Shown here: in pieces, positions 54,367 to 64,000 of the stretch
How positions within the stretch are numbered: the first letter of the stretch is position 1
Layout of the letters: every line of letters starts with the position of its first letter
Position numbers and translations under genes: made by a program
Source: Colwellia sp.
GTDB taxonomy: Bacteria > Pseudomonadota > Gammaproteobacteria > Enterobacterales > Alteromonadaceae
Reading direction: 5' to 3'
Assembly (NCBI GenBank): GCA_002733765.1
Contig: NVWU01000021.1
Location: 220 to 64,219 of the forward strand
Length of the DNA stretch: 64,000 nucleotides
Notes under the pieces: model-generated
What the model was told of the DNA's origin: nothing
Databases searched by the model: none
Seen by the model: only the letters and a program-made list of their open reading frames with translations

Positions 54367-55518
54367 TTATAAATTTAAAAAAAGTTTTATTTGACTTTCC
54401 TGCTCCATTGCATCTTTAAAGCCTAACTTTATTAATTCGGCACAAAAGTTTTTTTCAAATAATAGATAGCTAATAATACTTGATTCAGAATCACTGCTAA
54501 TACCAGCACTACGTAACAATAGTCGAACAGGTAAAGGTAAATCATAATAATAATTGAGTGCTATGGCATTAAAATCATGACTTGGATTAATAATAAAACT
54601 GTCAATATGCTTCAAACCTTCAATATTATTTTTTTTGCTTTCTGGGATTAATTTTAGTGTGTCATTAATGCGTGCCATGCGCTCTAAATCACTATTCATC
54701 GTATCTGCAAAGATGGAATCTAGCAGGTGACCAGCAATAGTTGCTGCTGTTGGTGGATGTGGATTATTTTCACTTGCATATAAGGATGTTTTCGGTTGGT
54801 CTACGCCGATAACAAAGATACGCTTAGCACCCAAATGAATAGCTGGGCTAAGTGGTGATAATTGATGTACTGAGCCATCGCCAAAATATTGATTTTTTAT
54901 TTTTATTGATGGAAAAACTAATGGAATTGCTGATGATGCCATTAAATGTTCGCTATTGAGTTGTGTTGGTTGACCACATCGCTTTGCTCTTTCCCAAGGT
55001 TGAGTCTTTTCTTCTGCTTGAAAAAAGCTGATAGAGTTTCCTGTGCTATAACTTGATGCCGTTACTGAAACTGCTGATAAATATCCACGTAAAATATTGT
55101 TGTCAATGCGTTTAAAGCTCATCACAGAATTGAGTAAATTTCTTAGTGGCTCATTGTTCAATAAACTACGAGGTAATTTATTAGCATAGTCAGCTTGAAA
55201 GCTCGCTAACATACCTTTCCCAATATGGCCAAAAACGCCTTTGGCATCATTATGATAAATTTTTGCCGTGTCTAAGTTTTTCCATATCCATTCTAGTTTT
55301 TTTACCCCTAAATTAAAACATGAGGCGTAGCAACCTAGCGCTGTAGTATTGATAGCACCTGCTGAGGTGCCACAGAGAATAGGGAAGGGGGTACCATGGT
55401 TTCTGGGGATCAATTTAGCGATTGCCGATAACACACCTACTTGATAAGCAGCACGCGCACCACCCCCGGTGAGTACTAAAGCATTTTTACTTTCGACATA
55501 GTTACGTTTTTTAGTCAT
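54367..55518 (-). CDS. Patatin-like phospholipase
   Basis: A 383-residue serine hydrolase with the Ser-Asp dyad of patatins. The oxyanion motif is LVLTGGGARAAYQVG (about 14-28), the nucleophile motif CGTSAGAIN (Ser52), and the acid motif QYFGDGSVHQLSPL (Asp214). No signal peptide, so cytoplasmic or membrane-peripheral. The C-terminal part (about 270-383) is an extension of unknown function. Convergent with the Kef-type gene with 21 bases between. Substrate is likely phospholipid or lysophospholipid, not resolved. Confidence 0.9.
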   Translation of the reverse strand: MTKKRNYVESKNALVLTGGGARAAYQVGVLSAIAKLIPRNHGTPFPILCGTSAGAINTTALGCYASCFNLGVKKLEWIWKNLDTAKIYHNDAKGVFGHIGKGMLASFQADYANKLPRSLLNNEPLRNLLNSVMSFKRIDNNILRGYLSAVSVTASSYSTGNSISFFQAEEKTQPWERAKRCGQPTQLNSEHLMASSAIPLVFPSIKIKNQYFGDGSVHQLSPLSPAIHLGAKRIFVIGVDQPKTSLYASENNPHPPTAATIAGHLLDSIFADTMNSDLERMARINDTLKLIPESKKNNIEGLKHIDSFIINPSHDFNAIALNYYYDLPLPVRLLLRSAGISSDSESSIISYLLFEKNFCAELIKLGFKDAMEQESQIKLFLNL

Positions 55519-55840
55519 TATTTATTGTTATACCAATGTTATTAAATTAACTCCAATTTATAAAACAACTTAATAGGCTTGGTATTAGTTTAAGTTCCCT
55601 TAATCGTAAGTTACTTAAGTGTATGATGTTTTATGTATTTTCGCTAGTTCGATTTGTTGGTATTAGATAATAGGTTCGGGAAATAAGGCGGTTTACGGTA
55701 GCTACCTAAAAGGGAGAAGTAATTATAAGTGGTGTGCGGAGTTTGTGCTAAAAGTGACGATACAACAGACGTTAATGATAAAAATCTCGACCGCAAGTGA
55801 TCGAGATTTTTCTGTTTAACAATAGACGTTGTATTTTTTA
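55519..55840. other. Intergenic region between patatin and CoA-transferase genes
   Basis: The 322-bp stretch holds the operon terminator at 55781-55812. Near the patatin start, ATACCAA and TTGGTAT (about 55531-55586) bracket a 42-base AT-rich segment as a loose inverted repeat. I see no gene. Confidence 0.4.
55781..55812 (-). terminator. Terminator of the liu/sco operon
   Basis: AAAATCTCGA, 10-base loop, TCGAGATTTT with A and T runs at both ends, 29 bases past the scoB stop. On the minus strand the T-run is TTTTTATC. Confidence 0.85.
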
Positions 55841-56497
55841 TTAAAATGTCATCTCAGGAATATCACCCGTAACAACTAGCTCACCTTCAGTTAACTTGAT
55901 TATTTCTTCAACTGAAACACCAGGCGCGCGCTCTAGTAAATGAAATTTCCCTTCTTTAATTTCGATAAAGGCTAAATCAGTTAATACTTTTTTGATGCAC
56001 GATTTTCCCGTGAGGGGTAAAGTACAGTTGCTCAGTAACTTAGATACACCATGCTTTGATGCATGAGTCATAGTGACTATTATATTATCCGCGCCAGCGA
56101 CTAAATCCATTGCGCCGCCCATTCCTTTGATAAGTTTACCAGGGATCATATAAGAGGCAATATTACCATTTACGTCTACTTCAAATGCACCGAGTACTGT
56201 TAAGTCAACATGGCCACCGCGGATCATGGCAAAAGATTCTGCAGAATCGAAAATAGAAGCGCCTTTGGCCATCGTTACAGTCTGCTTACCAGCATTAATT
56301 AGATCAGCATCTATTTCTTCTTCGGTTGGAAACTGTCCCATACCTAAAAGCCCATTTTCTGATTGCAACATAACTTCCATGTTGTCAGGTATATAGTTAG
56401 CAACTAAGGTTGGAATACCTATACCTAAATTTACGTAATAGCCATCTTGTAATTCTTGGGCAACACGTTGTGCAATTTGTTCTCTTGATAAAGCCAT
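55841..56497 (-). CDS. scoB: 3-oxoacid CoA-transferase, subunit B
   Basis: Beta subunit of succinyl-CoA:3-oxoacid CoA-transferase (SCOT type; AtoA-like enzymes are the alternative). 218 residues with YYVNLGIGIPTLVANYIP and the catalytic glutamate in MLQSENGLLGMG (Glu47), which carries the CoA thioester intermediate. Its ATG overlaps the scoA stop by one base (TAATG), so the two are translated together. It ends the leucine-degradation operon and would activate the acetoacetate made by HMG-CoA lyase. Confidence 0.94.
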   Translation of the reverse strand: MALSREQIAQRVAQELQDGYYVNLGIGIPTLVANYIPDNMEVMLQSENGLLGMGQFPTEEEIDADLINAGKQTVTMAKGASIFDSAESFAMIRGGHVDLTVLGAFEVDVNGNIASYMIPGKLIKGMGGAMDLVAGADNIIVTMTHASKHGVSKLLSNCTLPLTGKSCIKKVLTDLAFIEIKEGKFHLLERAPGVSVEEIIKLTEGELVVTGDIPEMTF

Positions 56498-57216
56498 TAT
56501 TTATCTCCTTTTGCTGAAGATGGACGAATAGTACGTTGTTCTATACGTTTTTCGAAGCTGCCTAATATTAGACGATCAACATAAATTCCTGCGGTGTGAA
56601 TTTGATCAGGATCTAATTCACCCGGTTCAACAATTTCTTCTACTTCAACGACGGTAATTTTTCCTGCCGTGGCTGCCATAGGATTAAAGTTTCTTGCCGT
56701 TTTTCTGAATACTAAGTTACCGAATCTGTCAGCTTTCCACGCTTTAACAATGGCAAAATCACCAACAATGGCTTCTTCTAAAATATAATTACGCCCATTA
56801 AATGTTCGTTCATCTTTACCTTCCGCAACTGGTGTACCTACACCTGTTGCCGTGTAAAATGCAGGAATACCAGCACCGCCAGCACGCATTTTTTCAGCTA
56901 GAGTACCTTGTGGCGTTAATTCTACTTCGAGTTCTCCAGCCATCATTTGGCGTTCAAACTCAGCATTTTCACCTACATAAGAGGCGACAATTTTTTTTAT
57001 TTGTCTATCAATCAATAAAACACCTAAACCAAAATCATCAACACCGCAGTTATTCGAAACTAAGGTCAATCCTTTAGTACCTTTACGTTTTATTTCACTA
57101 ATCAAGTTTTCTGGGATGCCACATAAACCAAAACCACCTGCGATAACTGTCATGTCATCTGTTAGTCCAGCCATGGCTTCCTCATAGCTTGAGACTACTT
57201 TGTCGAACCCTGCCAT
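56497..57216 (-). CDS. scoA: 3-oxoacid CoA-transferase, subunit A
   Basis: Alpha subunit, 239 residues. Motifs: [18 protein letters not shown] (about 22-39), [16 protein letters not shown] (about 51-66), and the Gly-rich [19 protein letters not shown] (about 118-136), typical of the SCOT alpha half. It lies 131 bases after the HMG-CoA lyase gene on the same strand. A possible internal promoter in that gap would let the transferase be expressed separately. Confidence 0.94.
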   Translation of the reverse strand: MAGFDKVVSSYEEAMAGLTDDMTVIAGGFGLCGIPENLISEIKRKGTKGLTLVSNNCGVDDFGLGVLLIDRQIKKIVASYVGENAEFERQMMAGELEVELTPQGTLAEKMRAGGAGIPAFYTATGVGTPVAEGKDERTFNGRNYILEEAIVGDFAIVKAWKADRFGNLVFRKTARNFNPMAATAGKITVVEVEEIVEPGELDPDQIHTAGIYVDRLILGSFEKRIEQRTIRPSSAKGDK

Positions 57217-57347
57217 CTTATTTTCCTCATTTGGTTTAATATTTTATAAAAATTTAACAGAGTGGAAGAAAAAATAAAAGAAATAGTCACTATATTTTTT
57301 TTTGCTTACATTTTTCTTATCTCTGTGTACAGAAGTTGCTACTATCG

Positions 57348-58265
57348 TTAAGTTTGTTCTTGCGCTAAATAAGCATTAGATACTTTAGATATAGGCGCCT
57401 TACCTAACTTATCACTAATAAACCAACCTGCTTGTAGTAGTTTCTTGAAATCGATGCCTGTTGTTATCTCCAAACCATTAAGCATATAAACAACATCCTC
57501 AGTGGCTACATTGCCTGAAGCACCTTTAGCATAAGGACAACCACCTAAACCAGCTACTGCGCTATCGATAACACCAACCCCTAGTTGCAATGCCGCGTAA
57601 ATGTTGGTTAACGCTTGCCCATAAGTATCATGAAAATGAACGGCTAGCTTGTCTATTGGTACGCGAGCGCTAACGGCTTGAATCATTTTTGTTACGCTAG
57701 CTGGATTGCCCACACCTACTGTGTCACCTAATGAAATTTCATAACAACCCATGGCAAAAAGTTTTTCAGCAACTAAAGCAACTTGCTCTGGAGCTATCTC
57801 ACCTTCATAAGGACAACCTAACACACAAGAAACATAACCACGTACTTTGATATTAGCTTTCTTAGCGGCTTCCATAATAGGCGCAAAACGTTCAAGGCTT
57901 TCTTCAATAGAGCAATTTATATTTTTTTGGCTAAAGCTTTCAGATGCAGCGCCAAAAATAGCGACTTCATCTGCATTGACTGCTAATGCAGCCTCAAAGC
58001 CGCGCAGATTAGGCGTTAATGCTGCGTAGGTTACATTTTTTTTACGATTGAGCTTTTCAAATATTTCAGTAGATGTTGCCATTTGTGGCACCCATTTAGG
58101 TGAAACAAAGCTGCCACTTTCAATATAGTTAACGCCGGCATCGCCAAGTTTTTCTATCAGTTGAATTTTGTCATTGGCACTAACAGGAGTTGCTTCATTT
58201 TGTAGACCATCTCTAGGACCTACTTCAACAACTTTTACGTGTTGTGGTAATTTGCTTGATAACAT
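57348..58265 (-). CDS. liuE: Hydroxymethylglutaryl-CoA lyase
   Basis: Cleaves HMG-CoA to acetoacetate and acetyl-CoA, last step of leucine catabolism. 305 residues, TIM-barrel. Motifs: [18 protein letters not shown] (about 10-27, catalytic Arg and Asp), [24 protein letters not shown] (metal-binding histidines, about 204-215), and the HMG-CoA lyase signature [19 protein letters not shown] with its cysteine (about 237-255). It follows the carboxylase biotin subunit with 2 bases between, so the two are tightly coupled. Also known as mvaB. Confidence 0.96.
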   Translation of the reverse strand: MLSSKLPQHVKVVEVGPRDGLQNEATPVSANDKIQLIEKLGDAGVNYIESGSFVSPKWVPQMATSTEIFEKLNRKKNVTYAALTPNLRGFEAALAVNADEVAIFGAASESFSQKNINCSIEESLERFAPIMEAAKKANIKVRGYVSCVLGCPYEGEIAPEQVALVAEKLFAMGCYEISLGDTVGVGNPASVTKMIQAVSARVPIDKLAVHFHDTYGQALTNIYAALQLGVGVIDSAVAGLGGCPYAKGASGNVATEDVVYMLNGLEITTGIDFKKLLQAGWFISDKLGKAPISKVSNAYLAQEQT

Positions 58266-58267
58266 GA

Positions 58268-60313
58268 TTACTCCGACTCTTCGCTAGTATTTTCTTGTGC
58301 CGTAAAAGCTAATAACTCAGCGCCACCATCAACCATATCACCGGCTTGGAAAAATACTTCATTAATAGTACCGTTACTTGGCGCTTTGATAGTATGTTCC
58401 ATTTTCATCGCTTCCATGATCATTAACGATTGATTTTTGCTGACCAGTTCACCCGGTTGAACTAAAACACTAACCATAGTGCCATTCATTGGTGCGATTA
58501 AACCACCATGATTATCATCTTCGTTATGCTGACCACAGTCTGGCAGAATATGAGTAAAGTTAAATACCCCATTAGTTCTATATAGACTAATGTTATTTTC
58601 AAAATGATTAAAAGTAGTTTGGCTACGATGTCCGTTAATAGTTGCGACGATAGTGTCATCATTATGCGGCGCCGTTAATATCTCGCCTTGGCAATCAAAT
58701 TGTTCACCATTTACCTTAATGGAATAATAGGCATCATTACCTTGGCGTTTTTGTTCAATGGTTATTGTATATTCAGTCTCATTATGCGCCAATATTAGGG
58801 TATGTAAATTAGCTTCATTTAAACGCCACGCATTTGCATTGTACCAGGGAGAATGTGGATCATTACTTTGTTGTGCTTGCTGTTTAGCTTTGTTTTCTTT
58901 CGATAGAATAAGAAATAAAGCCGCGATAGGTAGTTCGTTGACTAATGGTTTTTCATCTTTATGGAAAATAAGGTCATGATTTTTTTCAATAAAACCAGTA
59001 TCAATATCAGCTTCTTTAAAAGGTGTTGATGTGGCTAAATTATAAAGAAAATCAATATTAGTGACGACACCATTAATACGATATTCACTCAATGCTTTTG
59101 CTAAACGTTGGAGTGCTTTTTCACGATTTTCATCCCAGACAATTAATTTAGCAATCATGGGATCGTAATACACGCTAACATCATCACCTTGGCGAACACC
59201 AGTATCTATACGAACATGTTTACTTTCAATTGGTGTTTTTAATAGAGTCAACTTTCCTGTTGCAGGTAAAAAGTCGTTATTCGCATCTTCGGCATAAATA
59301 CGGGCTTCAAAAGCATGGCCGTTAAGCACAAGTTGATCTTGTGTTTTTGGCAGATATTCACCCGCAGCTACGCGTAATTGCCATTCGACTAAATCTTGTC
59401 CACTGATCATTTCAGTAACAGGATGCTCAACTTGTAAGCGGGTATTCATTTCCATAAAATAGAAAGAACCGTCAATATCAAGTAAAAATTCAACGGTACC
59501 AGCACCTTGGTAGCCTATCGCTTGGGCAGATTTAATTGCCGATTCGCCCATTTGAGTACGTAATTCTTCGCTCATACTAAACGCAGGAGCCTCTTCAATC
59601 ACTTTTTGATGACGACGTTGTACTGAGCAATCACGTTCAAATAAATAAACCGCATTGTCGTGATTATCACAAAACACTTGGATTTCAACATGACGAGGCT
59701 GCGTTAAATACTTTTCAACTAACATAGTGTCATCACCAAATGATGACATTGCTTCACGTTTTGCTGCGGCTAAACCTTCATCGAATTCGCTTTCGTTCCA
59801 AACTTGGCGCATTCCTTTACCACCACCACCTGCGGTGGCTTTTAATAGTACAGGGTAGCCCATGTCGTCAGCGGCTTTTTTGATGATATCGCGTGATTGA
59901 TCATCACCATGATAACCAGGCACTAAAGGTACATTGGCTTTTTCCATGATGTTTTTAGCGGCGGATTTAGAGCCCATCGCTTCAATAGCACCAACAGGAG
60001 GGCCAATAAAAGTGATATCTTCAGCGGCACAGTTACGACAAAAAGAGGCATTTTCAGACAAAAATCCATAACCAGGATGAATCGCTTGCGCTCCTGTTTG
60101 TTTGGCTGCAGCGATGACTTTATCACCTAATAAATAGCTTTCGCGAGATGGCGAAGGACCAATGTAAACTGCTTCATCAGCCATATGAACATGCAAAGCA
60201 TCTTTGTCGGCCTCTGAATAAACGGCAACGGTTAATATACCCATTTTCTTGGCTGTTTTAATAATACGGCAGGCAATTTCACCACGGTTGGCAATTAAAA
60301 TTTTACTGAACAT
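58268..60313 (-). CDS. liuD: Methylcrotonoyl-CoA carboxylase, biotin-containing subunit
   Basis: Biotin carboxylase plus carrier subunit of 3-methylcrotonyl-CoA carboxylase, 681 residues. The biotin carboxylase domain (about 1-450) has [14 protein letters not shown] at the start, the ATP-grasp loop [14 protein letters not shown], and [19 protein letters not shown] linker domain follows (about 450-600). The C-terminal biotinyl domain contains the acceptor lysine in [12 protein letters not shown] (about 634-645). The start ATG follows an AAGGATAA ribosome-binding site. Paired with liuB for activity. Confidence 0.96.
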   Translation of the reverse strand: MFSKILIANRGEIACRIIKTAKKMGILTVAVYSEADKDALHVHMADEAVYIGPSPSRESYLLGDKVIAAAKQTGAQAIHPGYGFLSENASFCRNCAAEDITFIGPPVGAIEAMGSKSAAKNIMEKANVPLVPGYHGDDQSRDIIKKAADDMGYPVLLKATAGGGGKGMRQVWNESEFDEGLAAAKREAMSSFGDDTMLVEKYLTQPRHVEIQVFCDNHDNAVYLFERDCSVQRRHQKVIEEAPAFSMSEELRTQMGESAIKSAQAIGYQGAGTVEFLLDIDGSFYFMEMNTRLQVEHPVTEMISGQDLVEWQLRVAAGEYLPKTQDQLVLNGHAFEARIYAEDANNDFLPATGKLTLLKTPIESKHVRIDTGVRQGDDVSVYYDPMIAKLIVWDENREKALQRLAKALSEYRINGVVTNIDFLYNLATSTPFKEADIDTGFIEKNHDLIFHKDEKPLVNELPIAALFLILSKENKAKQQAQQSNDPHSPWYNANAWRLNEANLHTLILAHNETEYTITIEQKRQGNDAYYSIKVNGEQFDCQGEILTAPHNDDTIVATINGHRSQTTFNHFENNISLYRTNGVFNFTHILPDCGQHNEDDNHGGLIAPMNGTMVSVLVQPGELVSKNQSLMIMEAMKMEHTIKAPSNGTINEVFFQAGDMVDGGAELLAFTAQENTSEESE

Positions 60314-60376
60314 TTATTTATCCTTTTATTATCACTTAGTATCACTGAGTAAGGGGTAACTCGACGCTTATTTGGT

Positions 60377-61168
60377 TTACCAATTAGGCGAACGTTTTTC
60401 AAAAAAAGCCGTTAAGCCTTCTTGTCCTTCAGTTGATACGCGAATAGCTGCTATGCGTTCACTTGTGTCTTTAAGTAAGTTTTCATTAATTGTTTGAAAG
60501 GCAACATCTTGGCTAAGTTTTTTTGCCTGTCGTCTAGCTTGGCTACCATTAGCTAATAATTTAGCTACCATAGTGCTCACTTCATTAGTTAATTCATCAG
60601 GCGCTACTATTTCATCCACTAAGCCAAGTTTCAATGCTTGCTCAGCAAAGAAACGCTCGGCCGTTTGAAAGTAACGACGACTGGCTTTTAAACCAATAGC
60701 ATCAACGACATAAGGGCTGATGGTGGCGGGTATTAAACCCAATTTCACTTCACTTAAGCAAAAACTTGCTTTAGTACTCGCGATAACAATGTCGCAACAG
60801 CTAGCTAAACCTACAGCACCACCAAAAGCGGCACCTTGAATTTTGGCGATAGTTGTCTGTGGCAAAAAGTTTAACGCTTTTAACATTTGTGCTAACGCGT
60901 TGGCATCTTTCAGGTTATCTTCATACGAGTAACCGGCCATACGCTTCATCCAACCTAAGTCAGCACCCGCACTAAAGCTTTTTCCGTTTGAGGCTAAAAT
61001 CATAATGCTAACGTCATCACGCTCACTGATGTCATTAAAAATATCAGTTAATTGTTTAATGATTACATCATCAAAAGCATTGTGTTTTTCTGGATTGTTT
61101 AAAGTAACGGTAGCAATACCTTGCTCATTAATTTCTAACAAAACTTTGTCGTTATTGGACTTCATCAT
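60377..61168 (-). CDS. liuC: Methylglutaconyl-CoA hydratase
   Basis: Enoyl-CoA hydratase/isomerase family, 263 residues, hydrating 3-methylglutaconyl-CoA to HMG-CoA. Seen: VTLNNPEKHNAFDD (about 20-33), the oxyanion motif NGKSFSAGADLGWMKRM (about 62-78), and KIQGAAFGGAVGLASCCDIV (about 105-124). AFGGAVGL followed by a catalytic glutamate in LSEVKLGLIPATISPYV fits this role. Gene order between the two carboxylase subunits is typical of liu operons and makes the assignment firm. Confidence 0.94.
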   Translation of the reverse strand: MMKSNNDKVLLEINEQGIATVTLNNPEKHNAFDDVIIKQLTDIFNDISERDDVSIMILASNGKSFSAGADLGWMKRMAGYSYEDNLKDANALAQMLKALNFLPQTTIAKIQGAAFGGAVGLASCCDIVIASTKASFCLSEVKLGLIPATISPYVVDAIGLKASRRYFQTAERFFAEQALKLGLVDEIVAPDELTNEVSTMVAKLLANGSQARRQAKKLSQDVAFQTINENLLKDTSERIAAIRVSTEGQEGLTAFFEKRSPNW

Positions 61169-61196
61169 AAGTACGCTTTACCCTTGTTCAATACGG

Positions 61197-62804
61197 TTAC
61201 ATACGGAAGATGCCAAATTTGGTCTCTTCAATTGTTTTGTTTAATGAGGCAGAAATAGCTAAGCCTAAAACTTGTCTTGTGTCAGCGGGATCGATAATGC
61301 CATCATCCCATAAGCGCGCTGAAGCGTAATAAGGGTGGCCTTGGTGTTCATAGTTATCAATGATAGGCTGCTTAAAGCTCTGTTCATCGGATTCACTCCA
61401 ACTTTCACCTAGTTTTTCTTTTTTATCACGGGTTACTTGTGCCATAACACCAGCGGCTTGTTCGCCACCCATCACTGAAATACGTGAGTTTGGCCACATA
61501 AATAAGAAGCGAGGATCATAAGCGCGACCACACATGCCATAATTTCCTGCACCAAAGCTACCACCAATTAAAATAGTAAATTTAGGCACTTGTGCCGTAG
61601 CAACGGCAGTAACCATTTTGGCACCATGTTTAGCGATACCACCTGATTCGTACTGTTTACCAACCATAAATCCGGTGATATTTTGTAAAAATACCAGTGG
61701 AATTTTTCGTTGTGCACAAAGTTGAATAAAGTGAGCACCTTTTTCAGCAGACTCACCAAATAACACACCATTATTGGCAACAATACCAACGGGATAACCA
61801 TAAATATTGGCGAAGCCGCAAACTAAGGTATTGCCATAAAGGGCTTTAAATTCGTGAAAGTCACTGCCATCAACAATACGAGCGATAATTTCACGTACAT
61901 CATAAGGTTGGCGAGTATCTTTAGGGATAATGCCGTAAATGTCATCACTTGGATATGCGGGCTCAACAACTTGCTGGAAGTTTATTGATACTGGTTTTAC
62001 TCGGTTTAAATTGTTAACGGCTGAACGTGCTATTTCCAGTGCATGATGATCGTTTTGTGCATAATGATCGGTAACACCTGAAGTACGACAATGTACATCT
62101 GCACCGCCTAGATCTTCAGCGCTTACTACTTCACCCGTCGCTGCTTTAACTAGTGGCGGTCCAGCTAAAAATATAGTTCCTTGCTCTTTAACAATAATAG
62201 ACTCATCTGCCATCGCCGGAACATAAGCACCACCCGCGGTACAAGAGCCCATCACAACAGCAATTTGAGGAATATTGTTGGCTGACATATTTGCTTGGTT
62301 AAAGAAAATTCGACCAAAGTGTTCTTTGTCTGGAAATACATCGTCTTGGTTTGGTAGATTTGCACCACCAGAATCAACTAAATAAATACAAGGTAGGTTG
62401 TTTTCTTTAGCAATGGCTTGTGCTCGAAGATGTTTTTTGACGGTTAGTGGGTAATAAGTCCCCCCTTTTACGGTGGCATCATTAGCAACAATAACGCACT
62501 CTTGCCCAGCCACTCGGCCTATACCTGTGATAATACCGGCACTAGGTACGTTATCATCGTATACCTGGTAGGCGGCAAGCTGTGAAAACTCTAAAAATGC
62601 TGAGCCATCGTCAAGTAAAGCATTTACTCTGTCTCTTGGTAATAATTTACCTCGTCCGACATGACGCTCTTGATATTTTTCGCCACCGCCAAGTTTGATT
62701 TCACTGAGTTTTTCTCGTAAATCATCCACTTGGGTTTGCATATGTACAGCATTGTCTAAGAAATCTTGGCTGCGAGTGTTTATCTTACTTACTATTTTTG
62801 CCAC
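61197..62804 (-). CDS. liuB: Methylcrotonoyl-CoA carboxylase, carboxyltransferase subunit
   Basis: Carboxyltransferase (beta) subunit, 535 residues, with two crotonase-like halves. N-half: [20 protein letters not shown] (about 42-61) and [19 protein letters not shown]-half: [23 protein letters not shown] and [21 protein letters not shown], with [15 protein letters not shown] as acyl-CoA site motif. It carboxylates 3-methylcrotonyl-CoA with LiuD. liuC follows after 28 bases. A 201-bp gap upstream separates it from liuA, unusually long within this operon. Confidence 0.96.
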   Translation of the reverse strand: MAKIVSKINTRSQDFLDNAVHMQTQVDDLREKLSEIKLGGGEKYQERHVGRGKLLPRDRVNALLDDGSAFLEFSQLAAYQVYDDNVPSAGIITGIGRVAGQECVIVANDATVKGGTYYPLTVKKHLRAQAIAKENNLPCIYLVDSGGANLPNQDDVFPDKEHFGRIFFNQANMSANNIPQIAVVMGSCTAGGAYVPAMADESIIVKEQGTIFLAGPPLVKAATGEVVSAEDLGGADVHCRTSGVTDHYAQNDHHALEIARSAVNNLNRVKPVSINFQQVVEPAYPSDDIYGIIPKDTRQPYDVREIIARIVDGSDFHEFKALYGNTLVCGFANIYGYPVGIVANNGVLFGESAEKGAHFIQLCAQRKIPLVFLQNITGFMVGKQYESGGIAKHGAKMVTAVATAQVPKFTILIGGSFGAGNYGMCGRAYDPRFLFMWPNSRISVMGGEQAAGVMAQVTRDKKEKLGESWSESDEQSFKQPIIDNYEHQGHPYYASARLWDDGIIDPADTRQVLGLAISASLNKTIEETKFGIFRM

Positions 62805-62854
62805 GGGAGAGAGCCTTTTATTTGATAGTAATCATTTATTTTATTGCGACTTAA

Positions 62855-62915
62855 CTCAACTACTGCGTTAAAAAATACTCATTGACTAACGTCAACTCTG
62901 CTTTTTTGTCTTGTA
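62855..62915. repeat. Possible degenerate intergenic repeat between liuA and liuB
   Basis: CAACTACTGCGTTAAAAAAT followed by ACTCATTGACTAACGTCAAC. TTGAC and GTCAA form a small inverted repeat with a 4-base loop. The ACTGCGTTA element recurs in other gaps of this window (near 18845). From memory, similar intergenic sequences are common in Alteromonadales, but I cannot confirm it here. Confidence 0.3.
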
Positions 62916-63005
62916 TTTGAATTAAACCGCTGCAAACTAAACAATTACTGGTTTGATACCCACTAAATTAATTATTTGGTAGTGATTCAGTAATAAGTTT
63001 AATTG

Positions 63006-64000
63006 CTACTTAGATTCGTTGAATAACTCACGGCCTATCAGCATACGGCGAATTTCTGACGTACCAGCACCTATTTCATACAACTTAGCGTCACGTAGTA
63101 AACGACCGGCTGGAAATTCATTGATATAACCATTACCACCAAGTAATTGAATGGTATCAAGCGCCATTTTTGTTGCTAACTCAGCAGCATAAAGAATAAC
63201 GGCAGCTGAATCTTTTCGGGTAGTTTCACCACGATCGCACGCTTGGGCAACCATGTAGGCGTATGATTTTGCAGCATTCATTTGAGTGTACATGTCAGCT
63301 ACTTTACCTTGTACTAATTGAAACTCACCAATGGATTGACCAAATTGTTTTCTGTCATGAATATAAGGCACGACGAGATCCATACAAGCATCCATAATAC
63401 CTAATGAACCGCCAGACAATACTACACGCTCATAATCTAAGCCCGACATTAATACTCTAACGCCTTTACCTTCTTGTCCTAAGATATTTTCAGCAGGTAC
63501 TTCACAGTCTTGAAATACTAATTCACAGGTATTTGAACCACGCATCCCTAATTTGTCTAATTTCTGATGACGAGAAAATCCAGGGTAATCACGTTCAACA
63601 ATAAATGCAGTAATACCTTTTGAGCCGGCACTGGTATCTGTTTTGGCGTAAATAACATAGACATCAGCTTCTGGACCATTGGTTATCCACATTTTGTTGC
63701 CGTTAAGAATGTATTTATCACCCTTCTTGTCAGCACGAAGTTTCATACTTACCACGTCAGAGCCTGCATTGGGCTCACTCATCGCTAGAGCACCAACATG
63801 CTCACCAGTGCAAAGCTTAGGCAGATATTTTAATTTTTGCTCATGAGAGCCATTTTTTCTTAATTGGTTAATACATAGGTTTGAACATGCGCCATAGCTC
63901 AAGCCAACAGAAGCGGAAGCTCTGCTGATTTCTTGCATAGCAACAATGTGTTCTAAATAACCTAAACCTGAGCCGCCATATTCTTCTTCAACGGTCATAC
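63006..64000 (-). CDS. liuA: Isovaleryl-CoA dehydrogenase, 5' end cut by window edge
   Basis: First dehydrogenation of the leucine pathway: isovaleryl-CoA to 3-methylcrotonyl-CoA with FAD. 331 or so residues lie in the window; the full family length is about 390, so roughly 55-60 N-terminal residues lie beyond the right edge. The first Met visible ([13 protein letters not shown]) is internal, not the start. Motifs: [19 protein letters not shown] (FAD), [19 protein letters not shown], the catalytic glutamate region [14 protein letters not shown] typical of isovaleryl-CoA dehydrogenases, and [20 protein letters not shown]. It heads the visible liu operon. The regulator (LiuR in other species) would lie further right. 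Confidence 0.95.
   Translation of the reverse strand, partial: MTVEEEYGGSGLGYLEHIVAMQEISRASASVGLSYGACSNLCINQLRKNGSHEQKLKYLPKLCTGEHVGALAMSEPNAGSDVVSMKLRADKKGDKYILNGNKMWITNGPEADVYVIYAKTDTSAGSKGITAFIVERDYPGFSRHQKLDKLGMRGSNTCELVFQDCEVPAENILGQEGKGVRVLMSGLDYERVVLSGGSLGIMDACMDLVVPYIHDRKQFGQSIGEFQLVQGKVADMYTQMNAAKSYAYMVAQACDRGETTRKDSAAVILYAAELATKMALDTIQLLGGNGYINEFPAGRLLRDAKLYEIGAGTSEIRRMLIGRELFNESK

Noticed and set aside
1-64000. CRISPR arrays, tRNA or rRNA genes, prophage, defence islands or toxin-antitoxin pairs
   Set aside because: No regularly spaced repeats, cloverleaf-forming sequences, integrase or phage genes, or recognisable defence proteins were seen on reading through the window.

Overview
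The window is an AT-rich, gene-dense stretch of a gammaproteobacterial chromosome. The protein complement (CsiV, YcgL, YcgN, DUF2066 next to Hda, a complete liu operon with SCOT, FadE, an Oar-like TonB receptor) points to the Alteromonadales. Colwellia or a close cold-adapted marine relative is my best guess, made from protein character and not from any database match. Genes sit on both strands in short operons. I found no rRNA, tRNA, CRISPR array or prophage. The only mobile DNA is the end of an IS50-like (IS4 superfamily) insertion sequence at the left edge, whose transposase frame carries an early stop.

Layout, left to right. 1-215: IS remnant. 0.5-6.1 kb: murI, dinG and polB, with dinG and polB diverging from one LexA-type box. 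6.5-9.9 kb: a chemoreceptor and a cystathionine beta-lyase gene. 10-18.7 kb: a probable nucleic-acid/nucleoside scavenging locus. It has a TetR regulator, an exported endonuclease/phosphatase-fold enzyme and a lipoprotein alkaline phosphatase on one strand, and a TonB-dependent receptor, cytidine deaminase and thymidine phosphorylase on the other. 18.9-21.3 kb: an aspartoacylase-like protein lacking one zinc ligand, a HIT protein, an acylphosphatase and DUF1653. 21.4-24 kb: ilvIH preceded by a leader peptide and attenuator. 24-29.7 kb: a DUF4136 lipoprotein, yfbR with an altered HD motif, alaA, proS and an S4 protein. 29.9-34.2 kb: two acyl-CoA dehydrogenases. 34.4-45.5 kb: yafJ, DUF3108, purMN, DUF2066-hda, an FAH-family hydrolase, csiV, ycgL, an MltB-type transglycosylase, ycgN and a DMT permease. 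45.8-55.5 kb: pntAB, an RhlE-type helicase coupled to an unknown zinc-ribbon gene, a diguanylate cyclase, a Kef-type antiporter and a patatin. 55.8-64 kb: a leucine/isovalerate catabolic operon (liuABCDE) followed by a 3-oxoacid CoA-transferase, which together take isovaleryl-CoA to acetoacetyl-CoA. liuA is cut by the right edge.

The most informative non-coding signals are the ilv leader/attenuator, the shared SOS box and a 31-bp dispersed repeat present twice in opposite orientation. Long AT-rich palindromes without clear U-tracts also lie at several operon ends. The protein-level oddities are the loss or replacement of normally conserved metal or cluster ligands in DinG, YfbR and the AstE-like protein. 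The best candidate for a poorly described system is the 10-18.7 kb nucleic-acid scavenging locus.
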